From MGBC108787 sp964430695 (GTDB lineage Bacteria > Bacillota_I > Bacilli_A > RF39 > UBA660), in contig CAYSFO010000040.1 of assembly GCA_964430695.1 (NCBI GenBank), positions 1 through 12,211 on the forward strand: a DNA stretch of 12,211 nucleotides, written 5' to 3'. Shown here piece by piece: positions 1 to 6,823 of the stretch. The notes below the pieces were generated by a model. That model was not told the origin of the DNA, did not search any database, and saw only the letters and a list, made by a program, of their open reading frames with translations. The position numbers were made by a program, and so were the translations under genes. Within the stretch, counting starts at the first letter, position 1, and every line of letters begins with the position of its first letter.

Positions 1-19
1 TCTAATGTAAAAATTAAAA

Positions 20-45
20 AAGATAGATTTTTTATTTTCTATCTT
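20..45 (-). terminator. Rho-independent terminator after the GH25 gene
   Basis: On the minus strand AAGATAGA (38-45) pairs perfectly with TCTATCTT (20-27) around a 10-nt A-rich loop, and T-rich sequence follows. It lies about 50 nt past the GH25 stop codon, so it likely ends the NUDIX-GH25 transcript. The stem has only two G-C pairs. Confidence 0.75.
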
Positions 46-97
46 CTTAAATATATATTTCTACTCTTTATTTGTTCTCTATAATATTAAAATTTCC

Positions 98-1315
98 TTA
101 ATCTAAATACATAATATCAATATCCACATTCCCTTGAATTCCATCAATTTTTCCATCATCACAAAGTTGCCAGTATTTATAATCTCCTTTGTAATTCGTT
201 TGGTTAGTATAATGTGCAAGCCAAGTATCATATTTCGTTGGTAACCATAATCTTTCTAAATAATTTTTGCTACTATAAAGCATTCCTTCATATCCTGCTT
301 CTCTTACAGTGTCTAAGAAAGTATGAGCCATATCTGTTAATTCAAAAAAACTCAAATGATAATCATTGAATGAACTCCAATTTTCCCAGTCAAAGGCAAT
401 AGGAAGAGAAATCTTATAACCTTTTAATTGTTCAATAACCCATTTTGCATCTCTTTTTGCATGTTCATTAGAATTAGCATAAGAATAAAAATAGATTCCT
501 ACATCAATATCATGTGCATTAGCAGATGTAATGTTTTGTATAAACTTTTCGTCAACAAAATATTCAGCATCGGTTCCTCTTGTTCCACCGACACGAATAA
601 TAATAAACTCTACTCCTGCATTTTTTATAGCATCAAAATCAATATCTCCTTGCCATTTTGAAACGTCAATGCCAATTTTTGTTTTATCTGTTTTATAATT
701 TGCTAAAACATCAGAAAAATACGTATGTGTTTGTGTTGTTGTATTTGAACTATTATTTTTCTTTTTTTCAATTACATTTAAAATAAATGGTTGTTCCGTA
801 CTATTTCCACTTTTATCTATCGCTTTAAAAGTTAGTGGATAACTACCTAAAGTATTATAGTCATATTCTCCTTCTATATAACAATTTGGATTCGAATCTT
901 CATTATCTCCACATAATATTTTACTTGCTAAATCCATATCATTTCCTTGATAAATTGTATAACTACTTCCTAACCAAATCACTGGAGAAACCGTATCTAC
1001 TACATTTACTTGATAAGAATAAGAAACTTTTATACCATCGTCGTTAACAAAATTAAATTTTACTTCTTTATCTCCAATTTTTGTTGTATCAATAATAAAG
1101 TCGTTCGTAATTTTACCATTGATACTTGTAATAAAATCAGAAACTTTCTTTTCACTTGTAAACTCTATCGTTAAATCATCTACTAAAGTTACCTCTATTT
1201 TTGCAGTTTTTATCCGAATATAATTTATTAGTAATTTAATACCAAAAAAGAGAGCAAATAAAAGAAGAATTCCAATAACAATGATTCCAATTCTTAAGAT
1301 TTTCTTTTTGTTCAT
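98..1315 (-). CDS. Membrane-anchored GH25 muramidase (lysozyme) with Ig-like domains
   Basis: Predicted glycoside hydrolase family 25 enzyme, which cleaves the N-acetylmuramic acid to N-acetylglucosamine bond of peptidoglycan outside the membrane. A single hydrophobic segment at residues 7-30 after a lysine-rich start reads as a signal anchor without an obvious cleavage site. Residues about 38-183 look like one or two Ig-like (DUF5011-type) modules with the VDTVSPVI and AIDKSGN signatures; C135 and C145 could form a disulfide. A Ser/Thr/Asn-rich linker (about 186-197) leads to the GH25 domain (about 212-405), with IGIDVSKWQGDIDF (D217), the catalytic DWE (D309, E311), and YWQL and DGIQGNVDID near the end. 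The upstream NUDIX gene is 37 nt away with no terminator between, so they are likely cotranscribed. The start is preceded by a modest GGTGAG. Family assignment is firm; whether it lyses, remodels or defends is unknown. Confidence 0.92.
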   Translation of the reverse strand: MNKKKILRIGIIVIGILLLFALFFGIKLLINYIRIKTAKIEVTLVDDLTIEFTSEKKVSDFITSINGKITNDFIIDTTKIGDKEVKFNFVNDDGIKVSYSYQVNVVDTVSPVIWLGSSYTIYQGNDMDLASKILCGDNEDSNPNCYIEGEYDYNTLGSYPLTFKAIDKSGNSTEQPFILNVIEKKKNNSSNTTTQTHTYFSDVLANYKTDKTKIGIDVSKWQGDIDFDAIKNAGVEFIIIRVGGTRGTDAEYFVDEKFIQNITSANAHDIDVGIYFYSYANSNEHAKRDAKWVIEQLKGYKISLPIAFDWENWSSFNDYHLSFFELTDMAHTFLDTVREAGYEGMLYSSKNYLERLWLPTKYDTWLAHYTNQTNYKGDYKYWQLCDDGKIDGIQGNVDIDIMYLD

Positions 1316-1352
1316 ATCTCACCAACTTATTATGTACTTATTAAAATTTTAA

Positions 1353-1901
1353 TCATATTCTAAAAAGATATGCAGCCAATTCATCATAGCATTCATCTCG
1401 ATTAACAAGTAATCCTTGTTCACGCATCACATTTAATTCATTAATAGAAACAAATTTAATCGCTTGTACTTCGCTATCTTGAAACCTTATATTATCTGCT
1501 GAAAGTCCATTTTGTCTTAAAATGAAGAAATCATAATACTGTCTATCAAAATGTTCTTCACTTACTTTTTCTTCTTTTCGATAAGAAAACATGTACCTAA
1601 AGTTTTTTATGTCTACATTATAGCTAAGATTAACACTCACTTCTTCATTTATTTCTCTAGCGGCTGCTGATAATGAGTCTTGTCCCGCAGATAAATGTCC
1701 TGTTGCGGAAATATCCCACATACCTGGATTTTTATCTTTTGTATCGCTTCGTTGTTGAATCAAGATTTCATTTTTTTCATTTACAATTGCTACTACAATA
1801 ATCCTATGCCATAAACCACGTTTATGCACTTCTTTACGTGATAATACTTCGCCTGTTTTGATTCCATTTTCATCTAAGACATCAATTAATTCTTCTTTCA
1901 T
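1353..1901 (-). CDS. NUDIX hydrolase (IPP isomerase-like/YfcD-type)
   Basis: A 182-residue NUDIX-fold protein that should hydrolyse a nucleoside diphosphate-linked or related substrate; the substrate cannot be read from sequence. The N-terminus (IDVLDENGIKTGEVLSRKEVHKRGLWHR) is typical of the IPP isomerase-like NUDIX subgroup. The NUDIX box spans residues 68-90: G68, then REINEE (R82, E83, E86, E87), which keeps the metal-binding glutamates. Two consensus positions differ: the first Glu is Q74 and the late Gly is S89. It starts at ATG with AGAGG 8 nt upstream and ends in TGA. A promoter and repeated TTTAACAT elements lie just upstream, and the GH25 gene follows in the same direction. The family is certain; the function is not. 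Confidence 0.9.
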   Translation of the reverse strand: MKEELIDVLDENGIKTGEVLSRKEVHKRGLWHRIIVVAIVNEKNEILIQQRSDTKDKNPGMWDISATGHLSAGQDSLSAAAREINEEVSVNLSYNVDIKNFRYMFSYRKEEKVSEEHFDRQYYDFFILRQNGLSADNIRFQDSEVQAIKFVSINELNVMREQGLLVNRDECYDELAAYLFRI

Positions 1902-1925
1902 ATTTTCTGCCTCTTTTCTTAAATC

Positions 1926-1955
1926 ATTTTAACATAAATTTAACATTAATGTTAA
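1926..1955 (-). promoter_or_regulatory. Candidate promoter of the NUDIX-GH25 unit with palindrome
   Basis: On the minus strand TTAACA (1950-1955) and TAAAAT (1926-1931) lie 18 nt apart, each matching 5 of 6 consensus bases. The -35 sits inside a perfect 16-nt palindrome, TTAACATTAATGTTAA (1940-1955). The expected transcript start is near 1919, about 18 nt before the start codon. Confidence 0.5.
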
Positions 1956-1980
1956 AAAAAGACATATTCATCTATGCCTT
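1954..1980 (-). terminator. Rho-independent terminator after the DUF4097 gene
   Basis: Minus-strand AAGGCATA (1973-1980) pairs with TATGTCTT (1959-1966), one G-U pair, loop of 6 nt, followed by an unbroken T run ending at 1954. The stem begins within the DUF4097 stop codon. It separates this unit from the NUDIX promoter immediately downstream. Confidence 0.8.
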
Positions 1981-2827
1981 ATTTTATTTTAATATCTCCG
2001 CTTGTTGTTTTTATTGTAAGGTTTACTGGTGCAAACCGATCATTGTTTTCTATTTTAATATCTCCACTGGTTGAACTAGCCTCTACATAAGCGTTTGTTA
2101 CATTTTTAATAGTTACATCTCCACTAATGCTTTTTATATTTGAAGCTTCTTCACATTTGATATTTAAAATATCGATATCTCCCGAAGTCGTTTTAAGATT
2201 CGCTTTACTATTTATATTTCCTATCACTATTTCTCCACTAACTGTTTCAACGGAAGTAACATTTGTTGTATAAATTTCTATATCACCACTTGTTGTATTG
2301 ATTGTTGTATCTGCAACATTACCAATTTTCACATCTCCACTGGTTGTTTTTACTTTAATATCCATTTGATTAAAATCTAATAGATTGATATCTCCAGATA
2401 CAGTATTTATTTCTAATTTATTTTGCATATTCATAGGAAGGGCTATTATGATTGCATCTTCATTCCATCCACAAAATCCAAAACAAAAATGATTTTTTAT
2501 GTTTTTTGACACCTTTAACGTATCATTTACAATCTCACTTGTAACTTTATCCTTTTCTTCTCCATAAATCGTCACTTTTATCTCATCTGCTTCCGAATAG
2601 ATAACTTTAACATCACTGCTTATACCATCAATCGTAATTTTTGTTATATCTACATCATTATAAGTTTCTTCTAGAATAATTTTACTTTCTCTATTTATAT
2701 TAAAATTAAAATAATAAGAAAAAACATTCCACTTTCCTACAAGTGCCATTACCATGATACTTGTTATTCCGATTGCTAAAAGAAGTAACAGAACAACAAG
2801 AAAGATTTTAAACTTATTTTCCTTCAT
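1979..2827 (-). CDS. DUF4097-family membrane-anchored beta-repeat protein
   Basis: A 282-residue protein with one N-terminal membrane helix (about residues 8-30) and an extracytoplasmic part made of beta-strand repeats. Eight copies of a T/S-S-G-D/E-I/V motif occur at about residues 144, 163, 180, 197, 215, 235, 254 and 277, spaced 17-23 residues, as expected for turns of a stacked beta-solenoid of the DUF4097/YvlB type. A cysteine pair (C115, C119) in FCFGFC precedes the repeats. The start codon overlaps the end of the XRE gene by 14 nt and has GGAG 7 nt upstream inside that gene, so translation is probably coupled. The family has no settled biochemical role; it is often next to membrane-linked regulators. 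Here it is probably the partner or output of the XRE protein, which is inference. Confidence 0.88.
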   Translation of the reverse strand: MKENKFKIFLVVLLLLLAIGITSIMVMALVGKWNVFSYYFNFNINRESKIILEETYNDVDITKITIDGISSDVKVIYSEADEIKVTIYGEEKDKVTSEIVNDTLKVSKNIKNHFCFGFCGWNEDAIIIALPMNMQNKLEINTVSGDINLLDFNQMDIKVKTTSGDVKIGNVADTTINTTSGDIEIYTTNVTSVETVSGEIVIGNINSKANLKTTSGDIDILNIKCEEASNIKSISGDVTIKNVTNAYVEASSTSGDIKIENNDRFAPVNLTIKTTSGDIKIK

Positions 2828-3455
2828 TCTTATTCTCCTTTATTTCTAAAAGTAAATGGATTACTTCAATAACAATAGCATACACAATCCATAACAGCCA
2901 AGTTATATGCCAAGCCATTGTCAAAAAGCTGACAAACAAATAGATAGCCGTAAATAAAAGAGAAACTAAATTATCATATTTATGAACCTTTTTCTTTTGT
3001 TCTTGAATCAAATCAAATTCACTTTTTGGTACTCTCGGATTACTAATAAAATGAAATACTAATATAACAGTTGCAATACTGCAAATTAATAAAAATACAC
3101 CTATCATAACATTTTCATTCATTATTTGTAAGGGTTCTACAACGACAATCCAAATGACAGAAATAAAGTAAAGAAAAACACTTAAGCTGATTACAAAGGC
3201 AGTCTTTCTTTTCCTTTCTCTTTCATTCACTTGGGTCCCTTTATCACTTTCTTGTATTTTTTTCCCTGTTAAAAGTTCCTCCGTAGATATTCCATATAAT
3301 TCACATAATGGCACAATTTTATCAAAATCTGGTCGACTTTCACCAGTTTCCCATTTTGATATGGTTTGTCTTGTAACATTCAGTTTAAAAGCGGCTTCTT
3401 CTTGAGAAATATTTTTATTTTTTCTTAAATTATACAAACGATCTCCTAAATTCAT
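2814..3455 (-). CDS. XRE-family HTH regulator with four membrane helices
   Basis: A 213-residue protein. Residues 1-65 form a Cro/C1-type helix-turn-helix, with ISQEEAAFKLNVTRQTISKW (15-35 region) and PDFDKIVPLCELYGISTEELL after it. A charged linker (about 66-84, RERKRK) leads to four predicted membrane helices at about 84-106, 116-137, 163-181 and 183-205. The repressor domain is therefore tethered to the membrane and could respond to envelope or membrane signals. It starts at ATG with AGGAG about 7 nt upstream. It overlaps the following DUF4097 gene by 14 nt, a pairing seen repeatedly in Bacillota. The HTH fold is certain; its ligand, operator and regulon are unknown. Autoregulation is likely but not shown. 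Confidence 0.9.
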   Translation of the reverse strand: MNLGDRLYNLRKNKNISQEEAAFKLNVTRQTISKWETGESRPDFDKIVPLCELYGISTEELLTGKKIQESDKGTQVNERERKRKTAFVISLSVFLYFISVIWIVVVEPLQIMNENVMIGVFLLICSIATVILVFHFISNPRVPKSEFDLIQEQKKKVHKYDNLVSLLFTAIYLFVSFLTMAWHITWLLWIVYAIVIEVIHLLLEIKENKNEGK

Positions 3456-3477
3456 ATATTTTCTCCTTTCCTTTCAA

Positions 3478-3483
3478 ATTATA
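3478..3483 (-). promoter_or_regulatory. Candidate -10 element of the XRE-DUF4097 operon
   Basis: A perfect TATAAT on the minus strand, 22 nt before the XRE start codon. The best position for a -35 (3501-3506, TAGTAT) is weak, so the promoter may be extended, activated, or elsewhere. TTTTAGTT is repeated 20 nt apart on the plus strand (3491 and 3511), around that -35 region. Confidence 0.4.
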
Positions 3484-3557
3484 ATGTATTTTTTAGTTGC
3501 ATACTATCAATTTTAGTTTGAAATTTCGCAACCAAGTTTAACAATTTACTTTTTTAG

Positions 3558-3590
3558 AAAAAAAGAATGATTATTTTCCAATCACTCTTT
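3558..3590 (-). terminator. Rho-independent terminator after the CxxC protein gene
   Basis: Minus-strand AAAGAGTGATT (3580-3590) pairs with AATCATTCTTT (3562-3572), 11 bp with one G-U pair and a 7-nt loop, running into a T tract (3558-3564). It sits 12 nt past the stop codon. Confidence 0.85.
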
Positions 3591-3602
3591 CTTTAAAACT
3601 CT

Positions 3603-4265
3603 TTATTTTTTACTTTTAGACTTTTCTATTACTTTTTCCATTTTATCTAAACGATCATTCAGTTTTTGATACTGACTATGGTCATAGAATAGGATTCCTG
3701 CCACAGCTAAGCCTGTAATAACAATATTCCAAACAATAACAGTTGTGCTTGATGTATTAGAAGTACTTTTATTCTTTTCTTTTTCTGCTTCTTCCATTTT
3801 TTTGAATACATCATATTTATCTTTACTATTGTATAAATCTGTAATCGCCGTTTTAATTTCCTCGTCATAAGCAGATGTATATCCCGCAAAAACTTTATCT
3901 CCAATAACTATGAATGGAACTCCATTTGCAGTCTCATCTAAAAAATCAGCTACCTTCTTCATTAAGTTATTATTAGCTTTATTTCCCCAAACTTCATAAG
4001 AAACAACTTTAAAATATTTTCCATATTCATCAACAATACTGCTAATATAAGTTAAAAATCTATTACAGAAAGAACATCCACTTCCACGGAATAAATAAAT
4101 AGGAATTTGTTTATCTGTTTCTTTATAATTACTAAAATCGTAATCAATTTCTTCTGCCTTTAGTACTTCTTCTAAATTCTGCGATACAACCTCATCGCTT
4201 GCTAAAACTTGGAACGGGAAAAGTAATACCCCTAATAATGCAATTCCTAACATTATCTTTTTCAT
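3603..4265 (-). CDS. Extracytoplasmic thioredoxin-fold protein, CxxC, dual membrane features
   Basis: A 220-residue protein with a signal peptide (residues 1 to about 23, ending LAS). The thioredoxin-like domain (about 50-145) carries GSGCSFC with active-site Cys64 and Cys67 and a cis-proline-type NGVPF (P117). A charged stretch (about 150-170) precedes a C-terminal membrane helix (about 174-194) and a short basic coiled-coil-like tail (about 198-220). It is probably tethered by the C-terminal helix with the redox domain on the outer face, where it could form, reduce or isomerise disulfides. It lies 77 nt downstream of copZ, with its own -10 and a weak hairpin in the gap, so it may or may not belong to the copper operon. 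The start is ATG with AGAGG about 6 nt upstream. The fold is well supported; partner and direction of redox activity are unknown. Confidence 0.85.
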   Translation of the reverse strand: MKKIMLGIALLGVLLFPFQVLASDEVVSQNLEEVLKAEEIDYDFSNYKETDKQIPIYLFRGSGCSFCNRFLTYISSIVDEYGKYFKVVSYEVWGNKANNNLMKKVADFLDETANGVPFIVIGDKVFAGYTSAYDEEIKTAITDLYNSKDKYDVFKKMEEAEKEKNKSTSNTSSTTVIVWNIVITGLAVAGILFYDHSQYQKLNDRLDKMEKVIEKSKSKK

Positions 4266-4290
4266 AATACACCTCTTCTATTTCTAGAAC

Positions 4291-4296
4291 ATTATA
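4291..4296 (-). promoter_or_regulatory. Candidate -10 element of the CxxC protein gene
   Basis: A TATAAT hexamer on the minus strand, 25 nt before the start codon, in the gap after copZ. No convincing -35 is seen at 16-18 nt, so this is tentative support for separate transcription. Confidence 0.35.
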
Positions 4297-4300
4297 TCAT

Positions 4301-4321
4301 AAAAATTGTGAAATAGTTTCA
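4301..4321 (-). terminator. Weak terminator-like hairpin after copZ
   Basis: Minus-strand TGAAA-CTA-TTTCA (4309-4321) is followed after three bases by five T's (4301-4305). The stem is only 5 bp with one G-C pair, so read-through from the copper operon into the CxxC gene is plausible. Confidence 0.35.
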
Positions 4322-4342
4322 TTTTTTATAATTAGCCTATCG

Positions 4343-4573
4343 TTATTCATCCAAAATACCAATATATTTATAATCTAAATTTTCAATTGCCTCTTTTATC
4401 TTTTTTTCTTCTATACTTTTTTTACTTAGAACCGTTACTTGCTTTTGTTCTAAATCAACTGTAACTTTGCTAACATTTTCTAATTTTTCTAAAGAGTCAC
4501 AAACTTTTTTAGCACAATGTTCGCAATGCATTCCCTCCACTTTGATAATTGTTTTTAATTTTTTAGTAAACAT
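4343..4573 (-). CDS. copZ: CopZ-like copper chaperone (HMA domain)
   Basis: A 76-residue single heavy-metal-associated domain. GMHCEHC (residues 14-20) holds the two Cu(I)-binding cysteines C17 and C20, and the beta-alpha-beta-beta-alpha-beta pattern runs through VTVDLEQKQVTVLS to YKYIGIL. Family members bind Cu(I) in the cytoplasm and pass it to the CopA ATPase. The gene is 25 nt downstream of copA in the same direction, so it is very likely the last gene of the CsoR-controlled operon. It starts at ATG with AAAGGAAG 7-8 nt upstream. Length is normal for the family. The extra histidines in the motif (H16, H19) are a minor variation. Other soft metals cannot be excluded from the motif alone, but CsoR and the CPC-type ATPase next to it make copper the best reading. 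Confidence 0.93.
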   Translation of the reverse strand: MFTKKLKTIIKVEGMHCEHCAKKVCDSLEKLENVSKVTVDLEQKQVTVLSKKSIEEKKIKEAIENLDYKYIGILDE

Positions 4574-4598
4574 TTTTCTCTTCCTTTCTACTATTTCA

Positions 4599-5711
4599 TT
4601 AAATTTTTTCTAATTTTATTTTTTTTAATCTTAAAGCATTCAGTATAACAGTGAAACTACTCATTATCATAGCAAATCCTGCAAACATAGGATTCATATT
4701 TAGATTCCACTTAGAAAATATGCCCATAGCAATCGGAATCATAACCACATTATAAAAGAATGCCCAAAATAAATTTTGTTTAATATTTCGAATTGTTTTT
4801 TTGCTTATCTTTATTAAATTTACAATACTCATTAAATTATTATTCATTAATATAACATCTGCAGAATTACTAGCAATATCTGTACCACTTCCTAAGGAGA
4901 CTCCAATCGTCGCTGTAGCAAGACTGGGGGCATCATTGATTCCATCTCCTATCATCATTACTTTTTTTCCTTGTTCCATCAGTTTTCTGATTTCCTTCGT
5001 TTTATCCGCTGGCATTACATTCGAAATTACTTTATTTATTCCTAAAGAAGAAGCCACTTCGTTTGCTGTTAAAGCATTGTCTCCCGTTAACATTATAACT
5101 GTTTTATTCAAAGATTTTAATTCCTTTATTATCAGTTTCGCATTATTTCTTACAATATCTTTTACGCCAATCAAAGCAATTATTTTTTTATTTTCTACAA
5201 CATAGACAATACTATTTCCTGCTTTAGATAATTCTTTTTCTTCTTTAGAATAAGGATTTTTTATTTTTTCTTTTGTTAAAATTTTACTATTTCCTACATA
5301 GTATTCGTTTTGATTTACAATTCCAAATAATCCTAAACCAGGTATATTTTTAAAGTTTTCTATTTCTTCTAGCTCGAGTTTTTTACTATCGTTTTTAAAA
5401 GCACTAGCAATTGGATGCGCTGATTTATCTTCTAAACTAGTTACTATTTTTAAAAGTTCCTCTTCATCATAATCACTATAATTGTAAATTTTACTAACTT
5501 TTAGATTTCCATAAGTTAATGTACCTGTTTTATCAAACACAATGGTATCAAGCCCTCTTGCATTTTCTAAAGTCTCACTCGTTTTTACTAAAATACCATT
5601 TTTAGCACAGATTCCTTCACTAACAACAATAGCAAGTGGCGTAGCAAGACCAAGGCTGCATGGACAAGCAACAACTAATACTGTAACAAAATGCGTTAAA
5701 CTTACATTCAC
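4599..5711 (-). CDS. copA: CopA copper P-type ATPase, C-terminal part (frame-interrupted)
   Basis: The C-terminal half of a Cu(I)-exporting P1B-1 ATPase. It begins in the helix that carries the ion-binding CPC (C16-P17-C18 of this piece). In order follow the phosphorylation loop DKTGT (D60), the HP motif of the nucleotide domain (H99-P100), TGDN (209-212), GDGIND (255-260), and the last two membrane helices with YN (320-321) and M348xxSS (351-352), the Cu(I) site signatures. The GTG at 5711 may simply be an internal Val codon: removing one G from the tract at 5713-5718 joins this frame exactly to the upstream half, giving about 734 residues, normal for CopA with one metal-binding domain. However, AGGAGG lies 5 nt before that GTG, so separate initiation is possible. 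copZ follows 25 nt downstream. Confidence 0.9.
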   Translation of the reverse strand: MNVSLTHFVTVLVVACPCSLGLATPLAIVVSEGICAKNGILVKTSETLENARGLDTIVFDKTGTLTYGNLKVSKIYNYSDYDEEELLKIVTSLEDKSAHPIASAFKNDSKKLELEEIENFKNIPGLGLFGIVNQNEYYVGNSKILTKEKIKNPYSKEEKELSKAGNSIVYVVENKKIIALIGVKDIVRNNAKLIIKELKSLNKTVIMLTGDNALTANEVASSLGINKVISNVMPADKTKEIRKLMEQGKKVMMIGDGINDAPSLATATIGVSLGSGTDIASNSADVILMNNNLMSIVNLIKISKKTIRNIKQNLFWAFFYNVVMIPIAMGIFSKWNLNMNPMFAGFAMIMSSFTVILNALRLKKIKLEKI

Positions 5712-6804
5712 TCCCCCCTCCTAAAATAAAGTAAATGAGAAACGTAAAAAATGCAATAACAAGAATGCTAGGGACAAAAATTCCACTTACTTTATCAGCA
5801 ATTTTTGAAATCGGTGCTTTCGTATTGGTTGCTTCTACTACTAAACGAACAATTTCTGAAATCGTTGAATCCTTACCAATCTTTAAAGCTTTGTATTGAA
5901 TACTTCCGTCTATATTCAAACTTCCAGCTACTACTTTATCCTGTATCTCTTTTTTTACAGGAAGGCTTTCTCCTGTAATAAATGATTCATCTACATGCGT
6001 TACTCCCTTTGTAATCACTCCATCCACAGCAATTTTCATGCCTGGTTTACAAACTAAAATGTCTCCCTCTTTCACTTCATCAAGAGTGATTTCTTCTTCT
6101 CCATCCTTGGTTTTTCTGATTGCTTTTTCTGGTGTGATTCGAACTAAATCTTTAATGGCATCTTTGGTTTTTTCTTTACTTCTACTATCAATAAATCTTC
6201 CTAGTTTTATAAAAAATAGTACCGTACACGCCGATTCAAAATATAAATTTTCTACATAAAAAGAATTTCCTTTAATAATCATAATCGTTCCAAACAGACT
6301 GTAGAAAAAACTCGATAATACTCCAATGGACACCAAAGTATCCATATTCGGAGTCTTGTGCATTAAATTTTTGTAACCGTTTTTAAAAATAGTTAAACCA
6401 TATAGTAAATAAGGAATTGTTAAAATGAGTAAACAAATTGCATAGTTTACAGGATATCTTTTCTTATCCAAAAAAGGAATCATAGGAAGACCTATCATGT
6501 GTGCCATAGAAACGTACAAAACGAAGATAGATAAAATAGCAAAAGAAAGTAAAATGATTGTATTTTGGCCTGATTTCTGCTCTTTTTTGGCATCATATTC
6601 CCCTAAGCTTTTAAAACCAGCTTCTTTTATAAATCGATTTAAATCCTCCATGGTTAAATAATCTTCATATGTGATAGAGGCTTGCGCTAAGACTAGATTA
6701 ACCGTAGCAGATAAAATTCCCTCTTGTTTATTTAAATATTTTTCTAATCCTATGGAACACGCACTACAACTCATACCCTCAATACTTAAAATAACTTTTT
6801 TCAT
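5620..6804 (-). CDS. copA: CopA copper P-type ATPase, N-terminal part (frame-interrupted)
   Basis: The N-terminal half of the Cu(I)-exporting ATPase. It has one heavy-metal-binding domain with GMSCSAC (C13, C16; residues 1-70), then membrane helices at about 84-104, 119-140, 157-177 and 186-204, the actuator domain with TGES (278-281), and a further helix at about 343-361. True CopA sequence ends at LGGG (361-364). The last 30 residues are out of frame, cysteine-rich and unlike the family, and stop at TAG, which marks a frame change at the six-G run. The correct frame for the rest is +1. The start is ATG with a strong GGAGGTGAT 7 nt upstream, 19 nt after csoR, so translation of the operon is tightly spaced. 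Without the C-terminal part this polypeptide lacks the CPC site and the phosphorylation domain and could not pump. Confidence 0.9.
   Translation of the reverse strand: MKKVILSIEGMSCSACSIGLEKYLNKQEGILSATVNLVLAQASITYEDYLTMEDLNRFIKEAGFKSLGEYDAKKEQKSGQNTIILLSFAILSIFVLYVSMAHMIGLPMIPFLDKKRYPVNYAICLLILTIPYLLYGLTIFKNGYKNLMHKTPNMDTLVSIGVLSSFFYSLFGTIMIIKGNSFYVENLYFESACTVLFFIKLGRFIDSRSKEKTKDAIKDLVRITPEKAIRKTKDGEEEITLDEVKEGDILVCKPGMKIAVDGVITKGVTHVDESFITGESLPVKKEIQDKVVAGSLNIDGSIQYKALKIGKDSTISEIVRLVVEATNTKAPISKIADKVSGIFVPSILVIAFFTFLIYFILGGGSECKFNAFCYSISCCLSMQPWSCYATCYCC
5713..5718 (-). other. Six-G homopolymer: frame-change point in copA
   Basis: Minus-strand context TTA-GGA-GGG-GGG-AGT leaves the CopA frame. 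With five G's the reading is GGA-GGG-GGA-GTG-AAT, continuing as GGGVNVSLTHF into the CPC helix. A G run this long is striking in such an A+T-rich region. It may be a sequencing or assembly error, a real mutation, or a slippery or phase-variable tract. Confidence 0.85.
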
Positions 6805-6823
6805 TCTATCACCTCCAAAATTA

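Noticed and set aside
1340..1353. ATTAAAATTTTAAT palindrome between the NUDIX and GH25 genes
   Set aside because: Pure A/T palindromes of this size are expected by chance here. It has no T tract or promoter context.
1353..1355. TGA at the end of the NUDIX gene as a possible Trp codon (genetic code 4)
   Set aside because: Read-through would add only a few residues before TAA. Tryptophans in all genes use TGG, and the wall-synthesis gene murC argues against a Mollicute code.
1979..2420. Tandem DNA repeats of the ATATCTCC type, about 50-70 nt apart, resembling a CRISPR or satellite array
   Set aside because: They lie in frame inside the DUF4097 gene and encode the repeated SGD turns. Unit lengths vary and the copies are degenerate, as in a protein repeat.
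4801..5205. A 134-codon plus-strand open frame opposite copA
   Set aside because: It is antisense to conserved CopA motifs, has no ribosome site, and its hydrophobic composition follows from reading an A+T-rich gene backwards.
5620..5720. E. coli-type programmed -1 frameshift in copA
   Set aside because: The downstream frame is +1, not -1, and the position is mid-gene rather than just after the metal-binding domains, so that known mechanism does not apply directly.
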